DNA of 64,000 nt from Pseudonocardia sp. HH130629-09 (lineage in GTDB: Bacteria; Actinomycetota; Actinomycetes; Mycobacteriales; Pseudonocardiaceae): NCBI RefSeq assembly GCF_001294645.1, contig NZ_CP011868.1, forward strand, positions 4,154,001 through 4,218,000, given 5' to 3'. Position numbers and translations under genes: made by a program. Shown here piece by piece: positions 36,772 to 47,740 of this stretch; position 1 is the stretch's first letter, and every line of letters begins with the position of its first letter. The notes beneath the pieces were generated by a model, which saw only the letters and a list, made by a program, of their open reading frames with translations, did not search any database and was not told where the DNA came from.

Positions 36772-36999
36772 ATGCCGCGCTACGAGTTCCGGTGCCGTGA
36801 GTGCGCCACGACGTTCGAGGTCGACCGGCCGATGGCCGCGTCGTCGGACCCGGCGGACTGCCCGCACGGGCACGCGGACACCGTCAAGCTGCTCTCGACG
36901 ATCGCGCTCGGCGGCCGGTCCGGTGCCGCGCCGCGGCCCGCGATGGCCCCGGCCGGTGGCGGCGGGGGCTGCTGCGGCGGCGGGTGCTGCGGCGGCTGA
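36772..36999 (+). CDS. FmdB-family zinc-ribbon protein
   Basis: At 75 residues it has the FmdB signature start MPRYEFRCRECATTFEVDRP with the CxxC knuckle, then CPHGHADTVKLLSTIA, and a Gly-rich tail ending in GGGGGCCGGGCCGG with two CC pairs. The usual second CxxC of FmdB is reduced to a single Cys followed by HGH. It is a small regulatory-type zinc ribbon of unknown target, found as an orphan gene in many actinobacteria. Confidence 0.88.
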   Translation: MPRYEFRCRECATTFEVDRPMAASSDPADCPHGHADTVKLLSTIALGGRSGAAPRPAMAPAGGGGGCCGGGCCGG

Positions 37000-37257
37000 C
37001 CCGTACCGACGAGGGGTCCCGCACCCGAGCACAACGGTCCGGTGGGCGACGGTGGTCGCGGCCGGCCCACCGCACGCTGACCTGGTGCTTCCCCCAGCAC
37101 GGCGAGGTCCCCGGTGCCCGCCCCCGCTGTCCGTCCGCGACGACCGACCGCGACACTGTTGCTAGGCCGAACGGGCGTATTCCGTTCCATCATGTGACGT
37201 AGGTCAACACTGCTCCGATACGCCGAGTGCATCTGTCCCCGTGGAACTGGAGTCCAC

Positions 37258-37968
37258 GTGCCCCGAGCGCTCCCCCGTCCTCTCCGTGCCGCCACCGCCC
37301 TCGCCGCCGTGGCCATCACCGCCCTGCTCACGACGGCGGCGGCCCCCGCCCCGCCGTCGCCGCCGGCCGAGGCGCTCACGGCCCCCGGCCCTGTGCGGGC
37401 CCTGCAGGTCTCCCCCGTACCCGGTGGCGGCGCCCGCGGCCTCGGCCTGCAGGTGTCCTGGTCCCCGCCCGTCGAGAACGAGGGCGCCCTGCGCACCCAC
37501 TACGACGTCGAGGTCCGCGACCACGCGGGCGCCGTCCTCCACTCCGCCTCGACCGAGACCACCACCAGCGCCCCGGTGTACGGCGACTACTGCGTCGCGC
37601 CGTACACGGTGTCGGTGCGCGCGGTGACCCGCGACGTCGACGAGAGCCGGTCCGAGCCGGGGCCCGCCGTCCCCACCACGTTCGGCGAGCAGGCCCCGTG
37701 CGCCCTCACGATGTTGATCACCGCGGCCCGCGCCGCCGACGGCACCGTGCACGTGCGCGCCGACCGCGGGGCCCCGGTCGACCCGTACGTCTCCGGGCCC
37801 TGCACGCTCGCGACGGCCGGCCGGGCGCTCTGGTCGGGCACCTGCGGCGGCTACGCCACCACCCAGGACATCGTGGTCGGCGCGCTGCCCCCGGGACCGC
37901 GGGAGCTCGCGCTGACCACAGTCGCCCCGCGGGGTGAGCGCACCACGAGCCGGACCACGCTGCGCTAG
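37258..37968 (+). CDS. Secreted Fn3-like hypothetical protein
   Basis: A 236-residue protein with a signal peptide (RRATALAAVAITALLTTAAA-like core at about residues 10-28, cleavage in the Ala/Pro region). It is followed by a beta-sandwich resembling fibronectin type III (VSWSPPVENEGALRTHYDV, APYTVSVRAVTRD) and a second domain with cysteines in APCALTML, GPCTL and GTCGGY that may form disulfides. GGAG precedes GTG 37258. Its stop shares CTAG with the stop of the convergent glgP gene (37965-37968). Confidence 0.7.
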   Translation: MPRALPRPLRAATALAAVAITALLTTAAAPAPPSPPAEALTAPGPVRALQVSPVPGGGARGLGLQVSWSPPVENEGALRTHYDVEVRDHAGAVLHSASTETTTSAPVYGDYCVAPYTVSVRAVTRDVDESRSEPGPAVPTTFGEQAPCALTMLITAARAADGTVHVRADRGAPVDPYVSGPCTLATAGRALWSGTCGGYATTQDIVVGALPPGPRELALTTVAPRGERTTSRTTLR

Positions 37969-40547
37969 CCCGCCAGGACGATCCGCCCCAGCTCCACCGA
38001 GGACGCCAGGTGCGGGTGGTGCGGCAGCACCCGCACCGTGTACCCGGTCAGCCCCGCGTGCGGCAGCGGCACGGCGACCTCCCAGGACCCGTCGCCGCGG
38101 TGCTCCATCGCGACGGTCACCGGGTCAGCCAGCTCGTCGGAGGAGTCGACCCGCCCGACGACGGCCTCGACCGTCACGTCCGACGGGTCCAGCCCGGCCA
38201 GGTCCACCCCCGCCCGGACCGTCATCGGCGACCCGACGACCGGGGTGTCGGGCAGCCCGGAAGCGTCGACACCGGTGATCCGCACGTGGTTCCACGACTT
38301 GTTCAGCCGGGCCCGGAACTGCGCGATGTCGCGGGCGACGGCGTAGTCCGACGCGGCCGCGTCCGCGGCGGCGCGGGCGGCCGGGGTGTACCAGTCCTGC
38401 ACGTACTCCCGCACCATCCGGGTGGCCTGCACCTTCGGCCGCAGGGTGGTGAGGGTGTGGCGGACCATCTCGACCCAGCGGTGCGGGACGCCGTCGACGC
38501 GATCGTAGAACGCCGGCCCGACCTGGGTGGCGATCAGCTCGTAGAGCGCGTTGGCCTCGAGGTCGTCGCGCCGGGTCGGGTCCTCGACGCCGTCGGCGGT
38601 GGGGATGGCCCAGCCGTTGGCGCCGTCGTAGAACTCGTCCCACCAGCCGTCGCGGATCGACAGGTTCAGCCCGCCGTTGAGGGCGGACTTCATCCCGGAG
38701 GTGCCGCAGGCCTCCAGCGGGCGCAGCGGGTTGTTCAGCCAGACGTCGCACCCCCAGTAGAGGTAGCGGGCCATCGACATGTCGTAGTCGGGCAGGAAGA
38801 CGATGCGGTGCCGCACACCGGCGTCGTCGGCGAAGCGCACGATCTGCTGGATGAGCGCCTTGCCGCCGTCGTCGGCGGGATGCGACTTCCCCGCGACGAC
38901 GAGCTGGACCGGCCGGTGCGGGTCGAGCAGCAGGCTGCGGAGCCGGTCGGCGTCGCGCAGCATCAGGGTGAGCCGCTTGTAGGTCGGGACGCGGCGGGCG
39001 AACCCGACGGTGAGCACGTCGCGGTCGAAGACGTGGTCGGTCCAGCCCAGCTCCGGCTCGGACGCGCCGCGCTCCAGCCAGGCGGACCGCACCCGGCGAC
39101 GGACCTCGTCGACCAGCCGGGACCGCAGCGTGTTGCGCAGGCCCCACACGTCGGCGTCGGACACCTCGGCGGTGCTGCTGCCGGGCTCCCCGAGCAGCTC
39201 GGTGATCTGGTGGGCCTCCCAGGTGGGGCCGTGCACGCCGTTGGTGACCGAGCCGATCGGCACGTCCTCGCGGTCGAACCCGGCCCACAGCCCGCCGAAC
39301 ATCTCCCGCGACACCGTCCCGTGCAGCCGGGAGACACCGTTCGCGCGCTGGGCCAGGCGCAGCCCCATGTGCGCCATGTTGAACGTCTCCGGATCCTCCT
39401 CGGCGCCGAGCGCGAGGAGGCGGTCGGTCGGCAGGCCCGGCAGCAGCCGGTCGGTCAGGTAGTGCCGGACCAGGTCCAGGCCGAACCGGTCGATGCCCGC
39501 GGGCACCGGGGTGTGGGTGGTGAACACCGTGCCCGCGCGGACGGCGGCGAGCGCCTCGTCGAAGTCCAGCCCGCCGGACGACGCCGACGCCGACGCGGGG
39601 CCCGCGCCGTTCGACGTCACGGCCGAGCCGGTGCACAGCTCGCGGATCCGCTCACAGCCGAGGAATCCGGCGTGCCCCTCGTTGGTGTGGAACACCTCCG
39701 GCGTCGGGTGCCCGGTGAGCCGGCAGAACGCGCGGACCGCGCGCACCCCGCCGACACCGATCAGGATCTCCTGCTGGATGCGGTGGTTCTGGTCGCCGCC
39801 GTAGAGCCGGTCGGTCACCCCGCGCAGGTCCGCCCCGCCACCGGCGTCGGAACTCTCCGCGGTGTTCTCGGCGATGTCGGTGTCGAGCAGCAGCAGCGGG
39901 ACCCGCCCGACCGCGGCCTGCCAGATCCGCGCGTGCAGCGTGCGGTCCCCCGGCATCGCGACCTCGACGAGCTCCGGCGCGCCCGAGGCGTCGTTGAGCA
40001 GCTGCAGCGGCAGCCCCTGCGGGTCGATCGCCGGGTAGTGCTCGAGCTGCCAGCCGTCGAGCGACAGGGACTGGCGGAAGTACCCCGACCGGTAGAGCAA
40101 CCCCACCGCGACGAGCGGGACGCCGAGGTCCGAGGCGGCCTTGAGATGGTCACCGGCGAGCACGCCGAGCCCGCCGGAGTAGTTCGGCAGCACCTCCGAG
40201 ACGCCGAACTCCATCGAGAAGTACGCGACGGCCGACGGCCTGTCCGCGCCGGCCTCGGCGTACCAGCGCGGCTCGGACAGGTAGGTCTCCAGCTCCGCGG
40301 CCCGCTCGGCGACCTCGGCGGCGACCGACTCGTCCGCGGCGAGCTCGGCCAGGCGCGCGGTGGGGATCTCACCCAGCAGGCGGACCGGGTCGTGGCCGCA
40401 GGCGTCCCACGCGTCGGGGTCGAGGGAGGCGAACAGGTCCCGGGTCGGCGCGTGCCAGGTCCACCGCAGGTTCGTCGCCAGTGTCTGCAGCGGCGCGAGC
40501 GGAGCGGGGAGCTGGGCACGGACGGTGAAACGGCGGAGGGCTCTCAC
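37965..40547 (-). CDS. glgP: Alpha-glucan phosphorylase
   Basis: The 860-residue GT35 enzyme is of the short-N-terminus GlgP type (DUF3417 domain at the start, LQTLATNLRWTWHAPTRDLF). Visible blocks are YFSMEFGVSE, NYSGGLGVLAGDHLK, FHTNEGHAGFL, FTTHTPVPAGIDRF, VHLNN-like CDVWLNNPLRPLEACGTSGMKSALNGGLN-type PLP site with the Lys in SGMK, and a C-terminal beta domain. It releases glucose-1-phosphate from alpha-1,4-glucan. A Ser/Ala/Gly insertion (residues following RIRELCTGSAVTSNGAG) is specific to this copy. GTG 40547 is divergent from glgE. Confidence 0.93.
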   Translation of the reverse strand: MRALRRFTVRAQLPAPLAPLQTLATNLRWTWHAPTRDLFASLDPDAWDACGHDPVRLLGEIPTARLAELAADESVAAEVAERAAELETYLSEPRWYAEAGADRPSAVAYFSMEFGVSEVLPNYSGGLGVLAGDHLKAASDLGVPLVAVGLLYRSGYFRQSLSLDGWQLEHYPAIDPQGLPLQLLNDASGAPELVEVAMPGDRTLHARIWQAAVGRVPLLLLDTDIAENTAESSDAGGGADLRGVTDRLYGGDQNHRIQQEILIGVGGVRAVRAFCRLTGHPTPEVFHTNEGHAGFLGCERIRELCTGSAVTSNGAGPASASASSGGLDFDEALAAVRAGTVFTTHTPVPAGIDRFGLDLVRHYLTDRLLPGLPTDRLLALGAEEDPETFNMAHMGLRLAQRANGVSRLHGTVSREMFGGLWAGFDREDVPIGSVTNGVHGPTWEAHQITELLGEPGSSTAEVSDADVWGLRNTLRSRLVDEVRRRVRSAWLERGASEPELGWTDHVFDRDVLTVGFARRVPTYKRLTLMLRDADRLRSLLLDPHRPVQLVVAGKSHPADDGGKALIQQIVRFADDAGVRHRIVFLPDYDMSMARYLYWGCDVWLNNPLRPLEACGTSGMKSALNGGLNLSIRDGWWDEFYDGANGWAIPTADGVEDPTRRDDLEANALYELIATQVGPAFYDRVDGVPHRWVEMVRHTLTTLRPKVQATRMVREYVQDWYTPAARAAADAAASDYAVARDIAQFRARLNKSWNHVRITGVDASGLPDTPVVGSPMTVRAGVDLAGLDPSDVTVEAVVGRVDSSDELADPVTVAMEHRGDGSWEVAVPLPHAGLTGYTVRVLPHHPHLASSVELGRIVLAG

Positions 40548-40665
40548 GGCCGCGAGGGTAGCCGGGAACACCGACACGCACGCGGCGTCCCGCCCGGCCG
40601 GGACGGGGTCCCACCGGTAGGGTCGCACTGCCGCGGGATCGGTGGGTCCGTGCACGTCGAATCGG

Positions 40666-40748
40666 TTCCGTCCACATCCGTTCCGATCCGTTCACGCCTA
40701 CGGTCCCGCGGGTGTGGCGACAGGTGACGTGGCGGCGTCAGACTGACG
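40666..40748. promoter_or_regulatory. glgP-glgE divergent control region
   Basis: Three direct 10-bp repeats (TTCCGTCCAC, ATCCGTTCCG, ATCCGTTCAC) start at 40666, 40676 and 40686, exactly one helical turn apart. A palindrome CGTCAG-A-CTGACG lies at 40736-40748, 12 bp before the glgE start. Direct repeats on one DNA face are typical of tandem-binding activators such as OmpR/SARP-type proteins. The regulator is unknown. Confidence 0.5.
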
Positions 40749-40760
40749 TGACGATCCTGT

Positions 40761-42794
<2,034 letters not shown>

Positions 42795-42801
42795 GTCCCA
42801 A

Positions 42802-42853
42802 CCCTGCCGCATGAACGGGCCCCTCGTACGAGGGGCCCGTTCATGCGGCAGGG
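42802..42853. terminator. Perfect 52-bp palindrome, bidirectional terminator
   Basis: The 26 bases from 42802 to 42827 are exactly complementary to 42828-42853 with no spacer. It fills the 60 bp between the convergent stops of glgE and the treS-like gene. Perfect arms of this length are unusual even for shared terminators. Confidence 0.9.
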
Positions 42854-42854
42854 C

Positions 42855-45173
42855 TCAGGCGGGACCGGGGGCCTCGGCCGGGGGTTCCAGGACCACCGCG
42901 GTGGCCCGGAACGGCGACATCCCGATCCGGAACCCGTTCAGGTCGTCGACGACCCCCAGGTCCTCGCCGGAGAACAGGTCGGTGACCGTCGCGCCCGGCG
43001 CCAGGTGCTCGGACCGCACGAACGCGTCCACCTGCTCGTCGGCGAAGTTCAGGACGGTCACGCTGGTCCGGTCGTCGTCGAGCAGGTGGACCATCACCAG
43101 CAGGCCGCGGTGCGACACGTCCGGCACGTCGACCTGGCGGGCCGTCGCCACCCCGGAGCGCTTGCGCACGGCCAGGATGGCCTGCATCTGGCGGACGAAG
43201 CTCGTCTCGTCGGCCAGCTGGTCGGGCAGCGACCCGTAGAGGCTGCGGCCGCGGGGCATGCCCGACGAGGACCACTCGGCACCCGGCCGGCGTCCCATCA
43301 GGTCGTGCGCGGGCCGCGAGATCCATCGGGTGTCGCCGGAGTTCAGCAGGTCCGAGACCGACTCCGGCGGCAGCGTCAGCATGCCGAGCAGGTCCCAGCC
43401 CGACAGCGCGAAGACCCCGGGCTGGAAGGCGTTGAACATGACCAGCAGCAGGTGCACCCGCCGGATGCGGTCCACGTCGTCGGGCCCGATGTCGTCGAGC
43501 GCGGAGATCCCCAGCGCCGCCGCGATCACCGTCGCGGTGGTGCAGGCGATCCCGTTGGTCGTGAAGACCAGGTTGTAGGGCGCGTCCGGCCCGGTGAGCA
43601 CGTCGCACAGGTCGCGGCGGATCGTGTCGGCCAGGTCCCCGCCGCACATCTCCTCGCCGCGGAAGTGGAACAGCTCGTCGGTGTGCCCGGCCGTCCAGTG
43701 CACGAGCTCGTAGGTCAGCTCGTCGTGGTTCTGCAGCGCGTGCACCAGCGACGCCGGGTCGACGCCCAGGTCCAGCGCGGTGCGCAGGGTCAACCGGAGG
43801 AACTCGGTGTCGGAGGTGGCGAGCGCGTGGTGGTAGGCGGGCCGGTTGATGAAGTCGTAGGACAGGTCCGCGCCGGCGCCGGAGGTGACCTTGATGTCGT
43901 CGACGGTCAGGTTCAGCTCCTGGAAGGTGAAGCCACCGACCTTGCGCACCATGCTCGCGATGAGGTGGTTCGCGGCCTCGGACAGCGGGTGGCCCTCGGA
44001 CCAGCCGGGGTTGCCAGACCCGGCCTTCTCGACGCCGAGGAAACCGTTGGCGTCGAGCCGCAGCGCCCCCGAACCGAGGTCGGCGAGCGAGTGCAGGGCG
44101 TCCCCGATGACCATCCGCATGCCGGCGAACGTCGGGTCCAGCCAGTTGACCGAGGGCTGGCCGTCCTTGAAGTAGTGCAGGTACACCCAGCGCCGCACGA
44201 CGCCGTCGACACCGGTCACCTCGCCGGTCGCCGACCAGTTGGTCTCCTTCACGCCCTCGCGGTAGAAGATGACCCGCTGCAGCCGGCCGACGATGTAGCC
44301 GGCCTTCTCCAGCGCCTCCTCGGTCGCGGCGTCGAGGTTGGCCGAGTCCTTCCCCGGCGGCACGTCGGGCAGCATCCCCCAGTCGGGCTGTTCGATCTCG
44401 ACCATGTGGTAGATGCCCGGGTAGTCGCCGTAGGCGAGCTCGGCGAGCCGGAAGTCCGGGCCCTTGCCGGTGTGGCCGGGGACGATGTCGTCGATGATCG
44501 TGCCGCCGTGCCAGGTGGCGGTCGCGCACATCGCGCGGAACTCCTCCTCGGTGCCGAATGCCGGGTCGAGCTCGTTGGAGATGCGGTCGAAGTGGCCGTC
44601 GACGCTCGGGGTGGGCTGCCAACCCGAGAGCCCGCCCGCCTTCTTCACCGGCCCGGTGTGGACGCCCTCGATGCCGATCGTCTCGAACGCCTGCCACAGC
44701 TCCTCGTCGCCGAGGGCGGCCAGGAACGACTCGCCCGAGGCGGTGATCAGCGAGATCGGGTAGGCGGTGAACCACACCGACGCCGTCTCGACCGCGTGTC
44801 GCGGCCCGGGGCTGGCGTAGGGGTTCTGCCACATCGAGCCCTGTCCGGAGAACTGGCGGGCCAGCTCGTCGGCGTGGCCGAGCATCGACTGGGACAGCAG
44901 CCACGACACGTAGACCGGGTTCTCCCCCGACGCCGGCCCGTCCTGGGCCACCGAGCGGCGCCGCACCGTGGACCGCACCCGGGCCCGGTGACGCAGCGTG
45001 CGCGGGCGTGCTTCGTGGTAGTACTCGACGAAGTTCACGTCCGGTGGCTCCGGGACGTGCTCGGCCTCGGCGGGCACCGGTTCGACGGCGGCGAGCGGAT
45101 CGGCCGGGGTGATCCGGGCCTGGGTCTCCGGGATCGTCGGGGGGATGTCGGCCTTCGACTCTCGCTCGGTCAC
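42855..45173 (-). CDS. treS: GH13 trehalose synthase / maltose alpha-D-glucosyltransferase-like, divergent type
   Basis: The 772-residue protein carries all GH13 regions: region [12 protein letters not shown], region II nucleophile in [11 protein letters not shown], region III acid in [12 protein letters not shown], region [17 protein letters not shown] charged N-terminal extension of about 90 residues precedes the barrel, and a beta domain ends it. It lacks the N-terminal AVFYEVLVRGF-type block of classic GH13_16 TreS. I assign it to the alternative trehalose-synthase type (GH13_33-like) by these motifs and by its place between glgE and mak; that subfamily call needs a search. It would interconvert trehalose and maltose. 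Start is GTG 45173. Confidence 0.65.
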   Translation of the reverse strand: MTERESKADIPPTIPETQARITPADPLAAVEPVPAEAEHVPEPPDVNFVEYYHEARPRTLRHRARVRSTVRRRSVAQDGPASGENPVYVSWLLSQSMLGHADELARQFSGQGSMWQNPYASPGPRHAVETASVWFTAYPISLITASGESFLAALGDEELWQAFETIGIEGVHTGPVKKAGGLSGWQPTPSVDGHFDRISNELDPAFGTEEEFRAMCATATWHGGTIIDDIVPGHTGKGPDFRLAELAYGDYPGIYHMVEIEQPDWGMLPDVPPGKDSANLDAATEEALEKAGYIVGRLQRVIFYREGVKETNWSATGEVTGVDGVVRRWVYLHYFKDGQPSVNWLDPTFAGMRMVIGDALHSLADLGSGALRLDANGFLGVEKAGSGNPGWSEGHPLSEAANHLIASMVRKVGGFTFQELNLTVDDIKVTSGAGADLSYDFINRPAYHHALATSDTEFLRLTLRTALDLGVDPASLVHALQNHDELTYELVHWTAGHTDELFHFRGEEMCGGDLADTIRRDLCDVLTGPDAPYNLVFTTNGIACTTATVIAAALGISALDDIGPDDVDRIRRVHLLLVMFNAFQPGVFALSGWDLLGMLTLPPESVSDLLNSGDTRWISRPAHDLMGRRPGAEWSSSGMPRGRSLYGSLPDQLADETSFVRQMQAILAVRKRSGVATARQVDVPDVSHRGLLVMVHLLDDDRTSVTVLNFADEQVDAFVRSEHLAPGATVTDLFSGEDLGVVDDLNGFRIGMSPFRATAVVLEPPAEAPGPA

Positions 45174-45566
45174 GCCGCCGGTCCTCCGGTCGCTCTGGGG
45201 GCAGGTCAGGGCAGGTACTGGGCACGTCGGGCCCACGGTGCGCCCTGCGACGGAGATCCGCACGCGGGCGCGTGCGCACCGTCGCGTGGTACCCGCGGGC
45301 ACCACGTCCAGTATGGGTTTCCGGGCTCGGGGATGCCGGACGGAATCGCGATCACCGCCCGTGACCAACGGGTGGTCGATCCGACACGGACAGTACCGCC
45401 CACCCGAGGTCCTGACCCGGCCGGGTCGGCCTGTCCCGGTTAGGGTTCTCACCTGCGGGCCCGGGGGCTCCGCCCGGTGCTCCGACGTGGTGCGGGCGGT
45501 CCCCCGAGACGTCCGCGGTGGGGTGTCACACGCCGGGCGGACGGCCCGGCAGGAGGGGGACGACGC
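45174..45566. other. Divergent treS-mak intergenic region
   Basis: This 393-bp stretch holds a symmetrical element GTGGT-N10-ACCAC at 45286-45305 with a CCCGCGGG centre, so it is palindromic almost throughout, and an AGGAGGGG ribosome-binding site for mak at 45551. No credible gene is visible. Confidence 0.5.
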
Positions 45567-46925
45567 GTGCGGCCGAGCGGAGCATCCGAGGACCTGACGA
45601 CGCTCCCGGGCCTGTTGCGCGACTGGCTGCCCGGGCGTCGCTGGTTCGCCGAGAAGGGGCGCCCGCTGACCGGCGTCGCCGTCGCGGCACGGCACCCGCT
45701 GCCCACCGCGGAGGGCGTCACCCGGCTCGAGGTGCTGGTCCTCGCGGTGTCCTTCGCCGACGGCCCGGACCGGCACTACCAGCTGCTGCTGGCCCGTTCC
45801 CCGCACGCCCCGGTGGGGGCCGCACCGATCGGCGACCACGACGGGCAGGTCCTCTACGACGGCCTGCACGACCCGGCCGTCACCGCGCTGCTGCTGCGGC
45901 TGGTCGCCGAGGGCGCGACCGTCGGCGCCCTGTCGTTCGTCCCCGAGCCGGGCGCCGTCCTGCCGCTGTCCGAGACCGGCCGCGTCGTCGACGCCGAGCA
46001 GTCCAACACCTCGGTCCGCTGGGGCGAGCGCTCCATCCTCAAGGTCTACCGGCGCCTGTCGCCGGGCCTGAACCCCGACCTGGAGCTGCACCGGGCGCTG
46101 CGCGCGGCCGGGTCGACCTCGGTCGCGGCGCTGCAGGGCGGGATCGAGGGCGTCCTCGACGGTGCGCCCGCCACCTTCGCGCTGCTGCAGGAGTTCGCCG
46201 CCGGCTCCCACGACGGGTGGGAGCGGGCCACCGCGGCCGTGCGCGACCGGGTCGACTTCACCGGCGAGGCCCGCGCGCTCGGCGAGGCACTCGCCGACGT
46301 GCACGTCGCGCTCCGGGCCGAGCTCGGGACCACCGAGGCCGACCCGCGTGAGCTGGCGGCGTACTGGACCCGGCGGTGCACCGAGATCGCCGACCAGGTG
46401 CCCGTGCTCGCCCCGCACGTGCCCGCCATCCGCGCCGTCTACGACGAAGTCGCCGCGCTGGGCGCGCCCGTCGTCGTGCAGCGGGTGCACGGCGACCTGC
46501 ACCTCGGCCAGACCCTGCGCCGCCCGGACGGCCACTGGCTGATCATCGACTTCGAGGGCGAGCCCGCCGCCTCCCCACAGGAGCGGCGCGCGCCGGACTC
46601 CGCGGTGCGCGACGTCGTCGGGATGCTGTTCTCCTTCGACTACGCAGCCTTCCACCACCTGCTGACCCGGTCCGACACGCCCGAGGCAGGTCTCGGTTCG
46701 GACACTGCCGAGGCGCGCCTGGCTCACGACTGGTCGGCCGCGAACCGCGACGCGTTCTGCGCGGGCTACGCCGCCCGCGCCGGTGAGGACCCGCGCGCGC
46801 ACGCCGCGCTGCTGCGGGCCTACGAGCTGGACAAGGCCGTCTACCAGGTGCTCTACGAGACCCGCAGCCGCCCGACGTGGCTGCCGATCCCGCTCACCGC
46901 CATCGAGCGCGGCACGTCCGCGTAG
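45567..46925 (+). CDS. mak: Maltokinase
   Basis: The 452-residue Pep2/Mak-type kinase phosphorylates maltose to maltose-1-phosphate, the GlgE donor. It starts with [15 protein letters not shown] (family N-terminal block), and has [16 protein letters not shown] for the ATP-site lysine, [13 protein letters not shown], the Brenner-type catalytic loop [11 protein letters not shown] and the metal site [13 protein letters not shown] 45567 has a strong AGGAGGGG. It is divergent from the treS-like gene, whereas many actinobacteria fuse or pair TreS and Mak on one strand. Confidence 0.94.
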   Translation: MRPSGASEDLTTLPGLLRDWLPGRRWFAEKGRPLTGVAVAARHPLPTAEGVTRLEVLVLAVSFADGPDRHYQLLLARSPHAPVGAAPIGDHDGQVLYDGLHDPAVTALLLRLVAEGATVGALSFVPEPGAVLPLSETGRVVDAEQSNTSVRWGERSILKVYRRLSPGLNPDLELHRALRAAGSTSVAALQGGIEGVLDGAPATFALLQEFAAGSHDGWERATAAVRDRVDFTGEARALGEALADVHVALRAELGTTEADPRELAAYWTRRCTEIADQVPVLAPHVPAIRAVYDEVAALGAPVVVQRVHGDLHLGQTLRRPDGHWLIIDFEGEPAASPQERRAPDSAVRDVVGMLFSFDYAAFHHLLTRSDTPEAGLGSDTAEARLAHDWSAANRDAFCAGYAARAGEDPRAHAALLRAYELDKAVYQVLYETRSRPTWLPIPLTAIERGTSA

Positions 46926-47054
46926 CACGTCGGGGCCGCCGGCGACACCCGGTGGTCACCGGACCTTCCCGCCGTCGACGCCCGGGCGACGCCCGACGTC
47001 CCGGGCGCGGCGGCGCGGGATCGTGGAATCCTCGCGACCAGGAGGAGACCCACC

Positions 47055-47096
47055 GTGAGACGACCACCCGCCACGCGGCCCGAGGACCTGCCGTGA
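47055..47096 (+). CDS. 13-codon leader ORF coupled to the DedA-like gene
   Basis: AGGAGG at 47040-47045 is followed nine bases later by GTG and a 13-residue frame, VRRPPATRPEDLP, whose TGA overlaps the GTG start of the DedA-like gene (47093-47096). The main gene has no ribosome-binding site of its own, so it may be translated by re-initiation. Alternatively an indel hides a longer N-terminus for the DedA-like protein. Confidence 0.4.
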   Translation: MRRPPATRPEDLP

Positions 47097-47740
47097 CCCC
47101 GGCCGGTCTGCTCGGTGTGGACGGTCTGGACGGCGTCCTGGGCCTGGTCCAGCGGCCCGACGGGCCCACGCTCGGGGTGACGCTCGCTGTGCTCTTCCTC
47201 GGTGTGCTGGTGGAGGGCCCGGTGGTCAGCGTCGTCGCGGGCTCGCTCGCGGGGGCCGGGCTGCTCGACTGGTGGGTGGTGTGGCTGGTCGCCTTCGCCG
47301 CCGACGTCGTCGCCGACAGCGTCATCTACGTCCTCGGCCGCGGCGGGCGCCGCCCGGCGATCGCTCCGCTGCTGGTCCGGCTCGGTCTGACCGAGCGCCG
47401 CTGGGAGGTCCTCCGCGCGAAGGTGGGGGGCAGTCCGGGCCGGATGGTGCTGGGCGCGAAACTGGTCGACGTCGGCGCGATCCCTGCGTTCCTGGCCATC
47501 GGCCTGGCCGGGGTGTCGTACCGGCGGTTCGTGGCCTGGGTGGTCCCGCTGACGGCGGTGCGTTCGGCGCTGCTGGTCGGGATCGGCTGGGTGGTCGGGG
47601 GCCGGTTCGCCGCGGAGCTGGCCGACCGGCCGTGGATCATCGTGGCGGTGGGACTGGGCGTGGGCCTGGTGCTCGTGGCCGGGCGCGCGCTGTGGGTGCG
47701 TGCCACGACCTCGCGGAAGGAGAACGCGTGCGCGTCCTGA
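47093..47740 (+). CDS. DedA/VTT-domain membrane protein
   Basis: The 215-residue membrane protein has the DedA pattern: LFLGVLVEGPVVSVVAGSLAG (re-entrant helix with the acidic residue), VVADSVIYVLGRGGR, LGAKLVDVGAIPAFLAIGLAG in place of the usual arginine-containing segment, and two C-terminal helices. DedA relatives move polyprenyl phosphates or phospholipids. It overlaps the GT4 gene by 13 bp, so it opens a coupled four-gene cassette with two glycosyltransferases and a hydrolase. That setting suggests handling of a lipid-linked sugar. Confidence 0.8.
   Translation: MTPAGLLGVDGLDGVLGLVQRPDGPTLGVTLAVLFLGVLVEGPVVSVVAGSLAGAGLLDWWVVWLVAFAADVVADSVIYVLGRGGRRPAIAPLLVRLGLTERRWEVLRAKVGGSPGRMVLGAKLVDVGAIPAFLAIGLAGVSYRRFVAWVVPLTAVRSALLVGIGWVVGGRFAAELADRPWIIVAVGLGVGLVLVAGRALWVRATTSRKENACAS

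Noticed and set aside
42855-46928. A single 1357-residue minus-strand protein reaching across mak
   Set aside because: Only the first part downstream of GTG 45173 has GH13 character. The upstream half is the antisense of the well-supported maltokinase gene.
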